39,872 nucleotides of DNA, taken from NCBI GenBank assembly GCA_021324575.1, contig JAJPIW010000084.1, forward strand, positions 1 to 39,872, written 5' to 3'. The stretch comes from Intrasporangiaceae bacterium (GTDB taxonomy: Bacteria; Actinomycetota; Actinomycetes; Actinomycetales; Dermatophilaceae). A program made the position numbers and the translations under genes. Under the pieces are notes generated by a model. The model was not told where the DNA came from, ran no database searches, and saw nothing but the letters and a program-made list of their open reading frames with translations. This document shows, piece after piece, positions 32,068-39,872 of this stretch (position 1 is its first letter; each line of letters begins with the position of its first letter).

Positions 32068-34627
32068 ACAGGCGTGGGTCGACGGGCTCGGACTCGAGGG
32101 CCAGGACCGCGAAGACGGGTTCGTGGACCCGCCACAACGGCTCACCAGCCGCCAGCCGCTCGAGGGCCTCGAGGCCGAGGGCGTACTCACGCAGGGCGAG
32201 CGACCGCTTGTGCCCAAGTCCTCGCTGACACAGCCGGTCGAGATTGTCCGGCATCGTGTAGTCCGGGTCGTAGATGATCCGCAGGTACTCGCGGCCGCGG
32301 ACCTTCAAGCCCGGCTGGACGAGCTGCTTAGGCGAGCGGACCAGGTTGGCCAGCGGCTTGACGACCATTCCCTCCCCGCCGGCCGCCGTGAGGTCCTCCC
32401 ACCAGCTCGTGCCAGCCGCCCGAGCCGCCTCGGACGCGAGGTCGACGACGAACCGCCTTGTCGGACGGACGAACTCAGGGTCTCCCGCCACGAGCCGGTC
32501 CGCGATCCCGAGGTGCCAGAGGTGGTCCTTGTCCTGCGAGGCCCGTCCCTCGGTGGCGAGGACCTGGAAGGGTGCGACCTGCACTCCGGTCAGCCCGTCG
32601 ACCTCCCAGCAGTAGCGCCGGTATGCCGCGCCGTAGGCCTCCGCATCGGCCCACCTCTCCCTCGTCCGCTGTAGGAGCGGAGCGACGTCGAGGCCGCGTT
32701 CGGTCGCCGCCGCCAGGATGTCCAGGGCAGCCGGCAGTGCCCCACGGGCGGCCGCACCGACCGCGGCATACTGCTCGCGAAGGAGGCCCTCGGCCTTCAC
32801 CGACCACGGCACCACCTCGGCATCGAGAAGCAGCCAACCGGTGTCCAGCCCATCGAAGAGGCCCGCGGACTCGGCGGCAGCCCGCAGCCGAGCCAACGCC
32901 TGCTCGGTGAGGTCAGGGCCGAAGAACGAACGCCCGGTCCGTGTGTACAAGGCTCCGGTCTCCCCGGGCGAGGCACCGAAGCGAGTGGCCGCGACGGCCT
33001 CGTCGCGGCATACGAGGACCACGCCGCGAGACCCCATGTGTTTCTCCTCGCACACGACCTCGGTGACGCCGTCCGCGGCATACGCGCCGAAGGCCTCGTC
33101 GGGGTGCTCGAGGAGGTCCGGCCGGGTGGAGGTGGCAACGGGCGACATCGTCGGCGGAAGGTAGGGCAGCCAGCGCGGGTGGATCGCGAAGCGGCTCATG
33201 ACCTCCAGTGCGCCGGCGGCGTTCTCGGCGCGAACCGTGACCCGGCCGTGGTGGCCGGTCTGGACGACCCGGGCTCCCATGACATCGGCGAGGTCGAGCT
33301 CGTCACCTGCTCGAGCGCGTCGCGCGTCCTCGGCAACTGTGGGGAAGGGCTTGACCGACTCGTACCAGACCTGCTCGGCGGGGACCTGGACGACCTCCTT
33401 CTCCGGGTAGCGGAGGGCAGTGAGGTGTCCGCCGAAGACACATCCGGTGTCGAGGCACATCGTGTTGTTGACCCACTCGGGGACTGGGGTCGGGGTGTGC
33501 CCGTAGAGCACCATCGCGCGACCGCGATAGTCGCCCGCCCACGGGTAGCGGACGGGCAGCCCGAACTCGTCGGTCTCCCCAGTCGTGTCACCGTAGAGCG
33601 CGAACGAGCGGACCCGCCCCGAGGCGCGGCCGTGGTATGCCTCCTTGAGCCCGGCGTGGGCGACGACGAGCCGGCCGTCGTCGAGGACGAGGTGCGAGAC
33701 CAGCCCCCTACACCACTCCCGCACCGTCACGGTGAAGTCGTCGCCCTCGGCGGCGAGCTGCTCGAGCGTCTCCGCCAGGCCATGGCTGACCTGGACCTGG
33801 CGACCGTCGAGGGCACGAACGAGCTTGTTCTCGTGGTTCCCCGGCACGCAGAAACCGTGGCCGGCTGCGGTCAGGCCCATGACGAGCCGGAGCACCCCGG
33901 GTGAGTCCGGTCCCCGGTCGACGAGGTCGCCGACGAAGACGGCCCGCCGCCCGGCGGGGTGCACCGCGTCCACCGGCCGACCCGACTCGTCTCGGGTGAT
34001 CTCATACCCGAGCCGTACGAGCAGGGTCTCCAGCTCGGACCGGCAGCCGTGGACGTCGCCGATCACGTCGAAGGGGCCGTGCTCGTCGCGGTAGTCGTTG
34101 AGCAGGCGTTCGCGATGGATCGCGACGGTGTCGATCTGCTCGGGTGTGGTCAGGATGTGGACCCCACGGAACCCTTCACGCTGCAGACCCCGCAGCGAAC
34201 GGCGCAGCTGGTCGTGCTGACGTCGGGTCACGTGGTCGCCGAAGTCGCGGTCGGCGCGGGTTCGGTTCCGTTCGCGTGCAACGGATTCGGGGACGTTGAG
34301 GACGATGGCCACGGGTAGCACGTCGTGCTCACGGGCCAACGCGACGAGCTGGGCGCGCGCGTCCCGCTGCACGTTGGTGGCATCGACCACGGTCAGCCGC
34401 CCACGCCGCAGGCGCGCCCCGACGATGTGGTGCAGGAGCGCGAAGGCGTCCGGGGTGGCCGCCTGGTCGTTGACGTCGTCAGCGACGATCCCCCGGCAGT
34501 AGTCGCTGGACACGGTCTCGAACTCGCCGAAGACCCGTTCGGCGAAGGTCGACTTCCCCGAACCGGAGATCCCGATGAGGACGACGAGACAGACCTCCGG
34601 GAGGGTGAGCACACGGTCGTCAGTCAT
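32066..34627 (-). CDS. pnkp: Polynucleotide kinase-phosphatase-ligase (bacterial RNA repair Pnkp)
   Basis: 853 residues. Heals and seals broken RNA ends with Hen1. Kinase domain: P-loop GISGSGKST at 19-27, D in VVDATN, lid with RNRTRAD. Metallophosphoesterase domain: GDVHG (190-194), GDLVDRGPD (233-241), GNHENK (263-268), VVAHAGL, YGHTPTP. Adenylyltransferase (ligase-like) domain: EEKHMGSRG with nucleotidyl Lys529, then EGMVVKP and LKVRGREYLRIIYD. All three domains look intact and the length matches the family. The ATG overlaps the hen1 stop (ATGA), with GGAGG before it. Ribotoxin damage, for example to tRNA, is the known type of substrate. Confidence 0.97.
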   Translation of the reverse strand: MTDDRVLTLPEVCLVVLIGISGSGKSTFAERVFGEFETVSSDYCRGIVADDVNDQAATPDAFALLHHIVGARLRRGRLTVVDATNVQRDARAQLVALAREHDVLPVAIVLNVPESVARERNRTRADRDFGDHVTRRQHDQLRRSLRGLQREGFRGVHILTTPEQIDTVAIHRERLLNDYRDEHGPFDVIGDVHGCRSELETLLVRLGYEITRDESGRPVDAVHPAGRRAVFVGDLVDRGPDSPGVLRLVMGLTAAGHGFCVPGNHENKLVRALDGRQVQVSHGLAETLEQLAAEGDDFTVTVREWCRGLVSHLVLDDGRLVVAHAGLKEAYHGRASGRVRSFALYGDTTGETDEFGLPVRYPWAGDYRGRAMVLYGHTPTPVPEWVNNTMCLDTGCVFGGHLTALRYPEKEVVQVPAEQVWYESVKPFPTVAEDARRARAGDELDLADVMGARVVQTGHHGRVTVRAENAAGALEVMSRFAIHPRWLPYLPPTMSPVATSTRPDLLEHPDEAFGAYAADGVTEVVCEEKHMGSRGVVLVCRDEAVAATRFGASPGETGALYTRTGRSFFGPDLTEQALARLRAAAESAGLFDGLDTGWLLLDAEVVPWSVKAEGLLREQYAAVGAAARGALPAALDILAAATERGLDVAPLLQRTRERWADAEAYGAAYRRYCWEVDGLTGVQVAPFQVLATEGRASQDKDHLWHLGIADRLVAGDPEFVRPTRRFVVDLASEAARAAGTSWWEDLTAAGGEGMVVKPLANLVRSPKQLVQPGLKVRGREYLRIIYDPDYTMPDNLDRLCQRGLGHKRSLALREYALGLEALERLAAGEPLWRVHEPVFAVLALESEPVDPRL

Positions 34628-36075
34628 CCTCCACTCCCCTCTGCTTCACTCCCCTGTGCCAGGGCGGAGTCGGCGCGGGTGAAGACGGCCATCTGGGTGG
34701 ACGGTCCGACCTCGGGGTCGACCTCGCCGACCGGTGCCAGCCGCACGGCATACCCGTATGCCGCACCCACCGACTGGCACCAGTCCTCGAACTCCGCCCG
34801 GGTCCACTCGAAGCGGTGGTCCGGGTGTCGGAAGGCACCCGGCGCGAGACCTTCGTACCGGACGTTGAACTCGACGTTGGGGGTGGTGACGATGACCGCT
34901 CGTGGGCGAGCCGAGCCGAAGACGGTTCGCGCCAGGGTCGGCAGCCGTTCGGGATCGACGTGCTCGACGACCTCCATGAGCACGATGGCATCGGCCCCGT
35001 CCAGCCGCGGGTCCCGGTAGGTCACCGAGGAGTGCAGCAGCTCGAGCCGGGCGCGCTGGGAGTCCGGCATCCGGGCCAGCCGCAGCCGTCGGGCGGCCGC
35101 GTCGAGGGCACCGGCCGAGACGTCGGCGCCGACGATCCTCGTGAACGACGCATCGGCCAACAGGTCGCGCAGGAGCGCGCCCGGGCCGCAGCCGAGGTCG
35201 ACCACGTGATGGGCGTCGAGCGCGCGCAGCTCCGCCAGGACCGCAGCTCGGCGGCACACCGCCAGCGGGACCGGGCGGTCCTCACGCTGCTCGCCCCCGC
35301 CCCCGCCCCCGCCCTCGTCCTCGTCCTCGCTCACCGCGTCGTCGAGCGCGATGAGGCGCGCCAGGGCATCGTCGACGGACTCCCGCTTGCGGGCCAGATA
35401 GCGATGGGTGATCCACTCCCGCTCCGGGTGTGCAGGGAGCCATTCACTGCCGGCCCGGAGCAGCTTGTCGACCTCGTCCGAGGAGACCCAGTAGTGCTTG
35501 GACCCGGCCAGGACCGGAAGCAACACATAGAGGTGCTGGAGGGCTGCGCGGACCGTCATCGCGCCGGTCAGGGTGAGGTCGACGTACGCCGCCTCGCCCC
35601 ACCGGGGGACCTCCGGATCCAGCGCCATCGGGGTGGCGTCCACGGACCAGCCGAGCGGTGCGAAGAGCCGCACGACCCGGTCCAGACCCCCGGGGGCCGG
35701 CACCGAGGCGACCCGGATGTCGAGCGGGACCACCCGGTCGACGAGCTCGGGGCGGTGCGGGCAGCTCCCCGCGAGGGCGGAGCGGAAGACGCGACCGAGC
35801 GCCTGCGCGAGGTGCGAGCCCCCGGCATACGGCCGGTCGTTGACGTACTCGCCGAGGCTGAAGGCCGGTCTGCCGCCCTGCTTGCCGCGGACGAGAGCCA
35901 CCGGGTCGGTCTCGACGAGGAGCGCCACAGTGCACCGTTCGGGGGTCGCCTCGGGGTAGAAGACGTGCGCCCGACCGGCGGCGAGGTCGAAGGTCTGCAC
36001 GCGGTCAGGGTGCTTGTGCAGCACGAACCCCAGGTCGGTCGCGGAAGACGCGGTCGACGTCATTGTGAGCAGCAC
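34624..36075 (-). CDS. hen1: RNA 3'-terminal 2'-O-methyltransferase Hen1
   Basis: 483 residues from GTG 36075 (AGGA 7 nt upstream; the family normally begins MLLT..., as here). Methylates the 2'-OH at the broken 3' end before ligation, protecting the repaired site. The N-terminal Hen1-specific domain contains DLGFVLHKHPDRVQ and the basic YVNDRPYAGGSHLAQALGRVF. An acidic-Gly linker with seven Gly in a row (about 255-265) precedes the methyltransferase: SAM motif VVDLGCGPGALL, metal-binding EVVEHVDPERL and the last His in HRFEWTRAEF. It overlaps pnkp by 4 nt, forming the standard two-gene cassette. Confidence 0.97.
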   Translation of the reverse strand: MLLTMTSTASSATDLGFVLHKHPDRVQTFDLAAGRAHVFYPEATPERCTVALLVETDPVALVRGKQGGRPAFSLGEYVNDRPYAGGSHLAQALGRVFRSALAGSCPHRPELVDRVVPLDIRVASVPAPGGLDRVVRLFAPLGWSVDATPMALDPEVPRWGEAAYVDLTLTGAMTVRAALQHLYVLLPVLAGSKHYWVSSDEVDKLLRAGSEWLPAHPEREWITHRYLARKRESVDDALARLIALDDAVSEDEDEGGGGGGGEQREDRPVPLAVCRRAAVLAELRALDAHHVVDLGCGPGALLRDLLADASFTRIVGADVSAGALDAAARRLRLARMPDSQRARLELLHSSVTYRDPRLDGADAIVLMEVVEHVDPERLPTLARTVFGSARPRAVIVTTPNVEFNVRYEGLAPGAFRHPDHRFEWTRAEFEDWCQSVGAAYGYAVRLAPVGEVDPEVGPSTQMAVFTRADSALAQGSEAEGSGG

Positions 36076-36144
36076 GCAGCCATCCTGCCCGACCGGGTCC
36101 GTCCGACCGAGCGAACGAGGAGCCGGCCCTCGGCTCCTCGGCCG

Positions 36145-37290
36145 TCAGGCCGTCGCATCCGCGAAGTCGACGGCGAACCTGGTGATGGCTGCCCGCTCGG
36201 CGGCCATCGCGTGGACCTGCGGAGTCGGCGGTCCCTGCAGCTCGGGGAAGAAGAACGACGAGAGCCCGGTGAAGATGAGCAGCTGCAGGGCGTGCGCGCG
36301 TCGGACGACGTCGAGCGGGACGTCGCACCCTTCGGCCCGCAGACCCTCCACGTATGCCGGGGTGCAGGCCGCCTCCATCGCGGCGAGATCCGCGGCCGGT
36401 CGGCGACCGACCTGGACGTCGCCCACGATGAGCTGGCTCAGGTCGAAGCCCAGCGGCTGGGTGCTCCAGAAGCCGTAGTCGATGAGCACGATGTCTGACG
36501 ATTCCGGTTGCAGGAGAAGGTTGTTGGGGCAGGCATCACCGTGTGCCGCGCCCTCCGGCAGGGACTCCAGCCAGTCGACGTAGCCAGGCACCAGGTCCAG
36601 GTGGTCGAGGAGGCGGCCGCGCAGCCCGGGCCCGAAGGCCGCGTCGAGAGCGGGATGCCGCCACAGGTCGTCGGCGCGAAGCATCGGTGCGATCTGCACC
36701 CCGAGCCGGCCCTCGGCATACGACCGGACACCCCGGCGCCCGTCCTCCTCGCCGATCGCGGCGAGTGACCGGACCCGCGAGCTGGCGGCCAGCCGGCCGA
36801 GCAGTCTGGCCGCCCCGGCCAGCTGCTCGACCGGCCAGTCGGAGGGAAGGACCGGTACCTCCGGGAGCCAGACCACCGCGGAGAGCTCGTCGAGGTAGCG
36901 CACGTCGACGGCTCGCGCCATGGTGAGGCCCGCCGGCAGCCGGTCGGCGAGGTCGGACTGGTAGACGAGCGGCTCGGTGCGCCAGGGCACCCCGCGCTCG
37001 GCCATCTCCCGGAACTCCGGCGGGACCTGCTCGAAGAACGGTGAGCGGCTCCAGGACTGGACGAGCTTGACGAAGAAGCGCACCGCCCGCGCTCCCCCGG
37101 GGGTCCCGACGTGGGCGGTGACCCACCAGCGACCGCCGGTCGTGATGGCGTCGAGCGCGTAGTCGACGACCTCGACCGACGAGCCGACCAGCGTGGAGGT
37201 GAGCGGGTCGAGGCCGAGCTGCTCCACGGCATACGCGAGCAGTGTCTCGTCGGGGACATCGGCCGGGCCGAGGAGCGATCGATCGGACAT
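36145..37290 (-). CDS. APH-family phosphotransferase
   Basis: 381 residues. Aminoglycoside-phosphotransferase/choline-kinase fold: catalytic AHGDACPNNLL (HGDxxxxN) and the metal-binding IDYGFWS (D of the DFG equivalent) near residues 250-280, plus a mostly helical C-terminus. The natural substrate is unlikely to be inferable; many such actinobacterial kinases act on small metabolites. It is divergent from the marR gene with 62 nt between starts, so MarR may control it. It lies upstream of hen1 on the same strand with a 69-nt gap, so read-through into the RNA-repair genes is possible but not shown. Confidence 0.88.
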   Translation of the reverse strand: MSDRSLLGPADVPDETLLAYAVEQLGLDPLTSTLVGSSVEVVDYALDAITTGGRWWVTAHVGTPGGARAVRFFVKLVQSWSRSPFFEQVPPEFREMAERGVPWRTEPLVYQSDLADRLPAGLTMARAVDVRYLDELSAVVWLPEVPVLPSDWPVEQLAGAARLLGRLAASSRVRSLAAIGEEDGRRGVRSYAEGRLGVQIAPMLRADDLWRHPALDAAFGPGLRGRLLDHLDLVPGYVDWLESLPEGAAHGDACPNNLLLQPESSDIVLIDYGFWSTQPLGFDLSQLIVGDVQVGRRPAADLAAMEAACTPAYVEGLRAEGCDVPLDVVRRAHALQLLIFTGLSSFFFPELQGPPTPQVHAMAAERAAITRFAVDFADATA

Positions 37291-37340
37291 GTGGCCCTCC
37301 AGTCACGGCGTCCCGGGAAACACTTCAGTTGCGTCGATGG

Positions 37341-37360
37341 TAAAGTCGGTTTATGACTTT
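37341..37360 (+). promoter_or_regulatory. marR promoter and likely operator
   Basis: TAAAGT (37341-37346) is a TANNNT -10 element exactly 6 nt before the marR ATG at 37353. The inverted repeat AAAGTC (37342-37347) / GACTTT (37355-37360) with a 7-nt centre covers the -10, the start site and the first codons. It is the sort of site a MarR dimer would bind to repress itself and, being in the 62-nt divergent gap, perhaps the kinase gene. Confidence 0.6.
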
Positions 37361-37799
37361 GGTCAACAAGGTTTCCCAAACGGATGACCCGCATGTCGCC
37401 CGGCTGATGGGCGCCGCCTTCGACGAGATCCGCCGTGCCCTCGCGGTCGACGACTGGCAGGGGCTGCGGACCTCGCACTTCCGCGTCATCGAGGCGGTCC
37501 CGGACGACGGCATCTCGATCACCGAGCTGAGTGGGCGGGTCCGGATGACCAAACAGGGGTGCGGCCAGTTCGTCGCCCAGCTCACCGACAGCGGGCACCT
37601 GCGCACCGTTCCCGACCCGTCCGACCGCCGCTCGCGGATCGTCCGCCGCACAGCCAAGGGCACCCGGCTGATCCGTCGGGTCCAGGCCCGCATCGCCGAC
37701 GTCGAGTCCACCTGGGCCGAGCGGGTCGGCGCCGAGCGGTACTCAGTCTTCCGCGATGTGCTCCTGACCGTGGCCGAGTCCCAACAGCCTGTGGCCTGA
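37353..37799 (+). CDS. MarR-family transcriptional regulator
   Basis: 148 residues. Winged helix-turn-helix: ISITELSGRVRMTKQGCGQFVAQL (recognition region) followed by the wing GHLRTVPDPSDRRSRIVRRT, where DPSDRRSR is the family hallmark. N- and C-terminal helices form the dimer part. The start is leaderless (see the promoter). The likely targets are its own gene, the divergent kinase and perhaps the downstream Fe-dehydrogenase 31 nt on. Ligand unknown. Confidence 0.95.
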   Translation: MTLVNKVSQTDDPHVARLMGAAFDEIRRALAVDDWQGLRTSHFRVIEAVPDDGISITELSGRVRMTKQGCGQFVAQLTDSGHLRTVPDPSDRRSRIVRRTAKGTRLIRRVQARIADVESTWAERVGAERYSVFRDVLLTVAESQQPVA

Positions 37800-37830
37800 G
37801 GACACGGCCGCCCTGGGACAGGATGGGCGT

Positions 37831-39123
37831 ATGCCGCACCACGACGCGCCAGCGAACCCCGAGTCCGTCTTCACCTATGGAGCGCCCGCGCTGAAGTTCG
37901 GCCGCGGAGCGGTTGACGAGATCGGCCACGACGTCGCCGCGATGGGTGCGCGCCGGGTTCTCGTCATCACCGACGCCGGAGTGGCGGCGACCGGCGCACC
38001 CGCACGAGTGGCGGATTCCCTTGCGGCTCAAGGGATCCAGGTAGTCGTCTTCGACGGAGTGCACATCGAGCCCACCGATGACAGCATCCGAGCGGCGATC
38101 GCGTATGCCGCAGAGCGCGGCCCATGGGACGCGTTCGTCGCCGTCGGCGGCGGCTCGTCGATCGACACCGCCAAGGCGGTCAACCTGCTCACGACCAATC
38201 CCGGCGACCTCATGGACTACGTCAACGCGCCGGTGGGCGGTGGCCGCGCCCCGACCGTGCCGCTCAAGCCGCTCGTCGCCGTCCCGACGACGACCGGCAC
38301 CGGGTCGGAGAGCACGACGATCTGCGTCCTCGACGTCCTGTCCCTCAAGGTGAAGACCGGCATCAGCCACCTCCGCCTCCGACCCACCCTCGCCGTCGTC
38401 GACCCGCTGCTCACCCTCAGCCAGCCCGCCGGGGTCACGGCCGCCGCCGGCCTGGACATCCTCTGTCACGCCCTGGAGAGCTGGACGGCCCGGCCGTACA
38501 CGGCATACGAACGAAAGGCGGCCGACCAGCGGGTGCCCTACTGCGGTGCGAACCCGATCGCCGACATGTGGGCGGAGAAGGCGATGACCCTGCTCGCCGG
38601 TGCGTTCCGGACGGCGGTCCGCGACGGGTCGGACGAGGCGGCACGCGAGCAGATGGCGCTGGCCGCGACCTTCGCCGGGATGGGGTTCGGCAACGCGGGC
38701 GTCCACGTCCCCCATGCCAACGCCTACCCGATTGCAGGGCGGGTCAAGGGCTTTCGCCCCCTCGGGTACCCGCAGGACGAGCCGATGGTCCCGCACGGCA
38801 TGGCCGTTGCGCTCACGGCTCCGGCCTCCTTCGCCTTCACCTACGACGCCAACCCGGCCCGGCACATCCGCGCCGCGCAGCTGCTCGACGGGAGCGTCGA
38901 CGGCCGGGTCGACGACGTGGACGCCCTCCCCCGGGTGCTCACCGCCCTCCTGCACGACGTCGGTATGCCGGACGGCCTCACCGCGGTCGGCTACGGCCAC
39001 GGTGACATCGACGACCTGGTGGCGGGGTCACTCCAACAGCAGCGGCTGCTTGCCACGGCGCCCAAGCCGGTGCGGGCCGAGGACCTGGCGGGCATCTTCG
39101 AGCGCTCGATGACGCTCGACTGA
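37831..39123 (+). CDS. Iron-type alcohol dehydrogenase, hydroxyacid-oxoacid transhydrogenase-like
   Basis: 430 residues; AGGA 8 nt before the ATG, which itself lies in a GTATGCCG motif. NAD-binding GGGSSIDTAKAVNLL and PTTTGTGSES; metal ligands D/H in GLDILCHALESWTARPYTAYER, NAGVHVPHANAYPIAG and VPHGMAVAL. The length, the long NPIADMWAEKAMTLL region and VHVPHANAYPIAG resemble ADHFE1-type hydroxyacid-oxoacid transhydrogenase, which couples oxidation of 4-hydroxybutyrate to reduction of 2-oxoglutarate. Substrate is inferred from similarity only. It may share a transcript with marR. Confidence 0.92.
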   Translation: MPHHDAPANPESVFTYGAPALKFGRGAVDEIGHDVAAMGARRVLVITDAGVAATGAPARVADSLAAQGIQVVVFDGVHIEPTDDSIRAAIAYAAERGPWDAFVAVGGGSSIDTAKAVNLLTTNPGDLMDYVNAPVGGGRAPTVPLKPLVAVPTTTGTGSESTTICVLDVLSLKVKTGISHLRLRPTLAVVDPLLTLSQPAGVTAAAGLDILCHALESWTARPYTAYERKAADQRVPYCGANPIADMWAEKAMTLLAGAFRTAVRDGSDEAAREQMALAATFAGMGFGNAGVHVPHANAYPIAGRVKGFRPLGYPQDEPMVPHGMAVALTAPASFAFTYDANPARHIRAAQLLDGSVDGRVDDVDALPRVLTALLHDVGMPDGLTAVGYGHGDIDDLVAGSLQQQRLLATAPKPVRAEDLAGIFERSMTLD

Positions 39124-39155
39124 GACGGGCGCGCGACGACGCGCGAGGGGCCCGG

Positions 39156-39211
39156 TGTTCGCTTGTCGCAACAGTGTTCGACCTTTCGGCCACGGTTGCG
39201 ACAAACGAACA
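39156..39211. terminator. Long inverted repeat after the Fe-dehydrogenase
   Basis: TGTTCGCTTGTCGCAAC (39156-39172) is inverted at 39195-39211 with one mismatch, around a 22-nt centre that can pair a little further (GTG/CAC). It lies 32 nt after the dehydrogenase stop and 100 nt from the stop of the convergent S53 gene, fitting a bidirectional terminator, though T-runs are lacking. An operator or mobile-element end is not excluded. Confidence 0.55.
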
Positions 39212-39282
39212 GAGGAGTGACGGGCGCGCCGGCCATGGACGCCGAGGAGGCCCGGCCGCCGACGTGGCGACCGGACCTCCTA

Positions 39283-39317
39283 GGTCAGGGTGCTCTGGTC
39301 AGGATGCTCTGGTCAGA
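39283..39317 (+). repeat. 14-bp tandem repeat at the end of the S53 gene
   Basis: GGTCAGGGTGCTCT, then GGTCAGGATGCTCT, then GGTCAGA: two and a half units. The last partial unit holds the stop codon of the S53 peptidase, so slippage here could move or duplicate the stop region. Confidence 0.8.
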
Positions 39318-39872
39318 GGCGGTGCAGCGACCGGATGTAGGCGGCCGTCGGCGACCCGACGCCCGTTACCTGGTCCCAGCCGTACTTGGTGCTCAGGCTG
39401 GCGTCGTCGTCGAACGTCCGGACGCTCGAGACGAGACCGTCGCTCGCGTTGAGCCCGTTCACGTAGTCGACGCGCACGTTGCCGGCGTCACCCTGGTGGG
39501 TCACGTCGTAGAACGGGCGGGTCTTCTTGTTGAGGTAGTAGATCGACGGGTTGGCGAAGCCGATCCGCATCCGACCCTGCTGGGCGACCGCGTTGAGGCC
39601 GGCCATGAGCGGGGACGCGAGGCTCGTGCCGCCGATGCGGTACTCGCCGTAGCTGACGCCGGTGCCGAACTCGGTGGTGGCGTCACCGAAGTCCTGCGTC
39701 TCGCCGATCAGCATGCCGGTCGTCGGGTCAGCGTCCATGGCCACGTCGGGCACGCCGCGCGTGGCGCAGTTGGTCGTGCCCTTCTGATAGGCCGGCTGGT
39801 CGAAGATGTCGCTGCAGCCACCACCAGCCCCGTAGAGGAAGCCGACGCTGCTCCACGCACCCGAGCTGAGGG
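39313..39872 (-). CDS. S53 (sedolisin) serine peptidase, C-terminal part
   Basis: The last 186 residues of a gene whose start lies beyond the window. Catalytic Ser in GGTSLASPLMAGL (SGTSxxSP-type motif), preceded by TRGVPDVAMDADPTTG, which is the region with conserved RxVPDVA of sedolisins, and by an upstream GAGGGCSDIFDQPAYQ segment. The Ca-binding loop is formed by FYDVTHQG and the final GWDQVTGVGSPTAAYI. Secreted acidic proteases of this family carry a signal and propeptide, which would be outside the window. Glu/Asp of the triad are also outside. It converges on the Fe-dehydrogenase gene. Confidence 0.93.
   Translation of the reverse strand, partial: LSSGAWSSVGFLYGAGGGCSDIFDQPAYQKGTTNCATRGVPDVAMDADPTTGMLIGETQDFGDATTEFGTGVSYGEYRIGGTSLASPLMAGLNAVAQQGRMRIGFANPSIYYLNKKTRPFYDVTHQGDAGNVRVDYVNGLNASDGLVSSVRTFDDDASLSTKYGWDQVTGVGSPTAAYIRSLHRL

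Larger units (their letters stand above)
690..38970. repeat. Dispersed 8-mer GTATGCCG / CGGCATAC (about 59 copies)
   Basis: By eye I count 61 copies of the 7-mer GTATGCC/GGCATAC, of which about 59 extend to the 8-mer with CG. Copies are spread over the window at about 1.5 per kb, 33 in one orientation and 28 in the other. Most lie inside genes in every frame (Ala-Tyr as GCA TAC, Tyr-Ala as TAT GCC, Gly-Met-Pro, Arg-His-Thr), others between genes. None falls in 29085-32620. Examples: 962-968, 5664-5671, 18090-18097, 34746-34763, 38963-38970. See findings. Confidence 0.85.

Overview
The window is a high-GC actinobacterial chromosome segment. The codons end mostly in G or C, many genes overlap by ATGA or GTGA, and the block rne-rplU-rpmA-obg-proB ... 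proA-nadD-rsfS-phosphatase-tRNA-Ala is a typical actinobacterial core order. Family placement (Intrasporangiaceae-like) is only a guess. A non-palindromic 8-mer, GTATGCCG/CGGCATAC, occurs about 59 times by eye where one or two copies are expected. It lies in all reading frames and both orientations, so it is a DNA-level signal.

Left part (1-11.0 kb): a 5'-truncated gene of about 50 tetrapeptide repeats ([12 protein letters not shown]) overlaps by 4 nt a 945-residue fusion of phosphoribosyltransferase, two AMMECR1-like segments and a helical C-terminal region. This pair meets leuS tail to tail in a shared CTAG. leuS carries a leader peptide, MARSLLLLEPR, with four Leu codons in a row, then two hairpins, the second followed by six T: a candidate leucine-responsive attenuator. 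A YhhN-like membrane protein, a protealysin-type M4 protease fused to an emfourin-like inhibitor domain, an FAD oxidoreductase and a broken DJ-1/PfpI gene follow, the last ending against tRNA-Ala(GGC).

Middle (11.2-29.9 kb): phosphatase, rsfS, nadD and a small membrane protein form a leftward operon, then comes a gene-free stretch of about 0.87 kb with a DnaA-box-like cluster, then proA. A pyridoxal kinase, a small unknown gene and a three-gene ABC-2 exporter separate proA from proB. obg, rpmA, rplU, rne and the radical-SAM-linked DUF2344 protein follow, with a pair of inverted type I-E-like CRISPR repeats between obg and rpmA. A metallo-beta-lactamase hydrolase, a class III aminotransferase and rpiA complete this part.

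Right part (30-39.9 kb): a frameshifted DUF222-HNH gene under a consensus leaderless promoter, the Pnkp-Hen1 RNA-repair pair, an APH-like kinase divergent from a MarR regulator, a hydroxyacid-oxoacid transhydrogenase-like Fe-alcohol dehydrogenase, and the C-terminal part of an S53 (sedolisin) peptidase running off the window.

At five genes the promoter is TANNNT, exactly 6 nt, then ATG, which predicts leaderless transcripts. All calls are from reading the sequence and from knowledge of families; no database search was possible.
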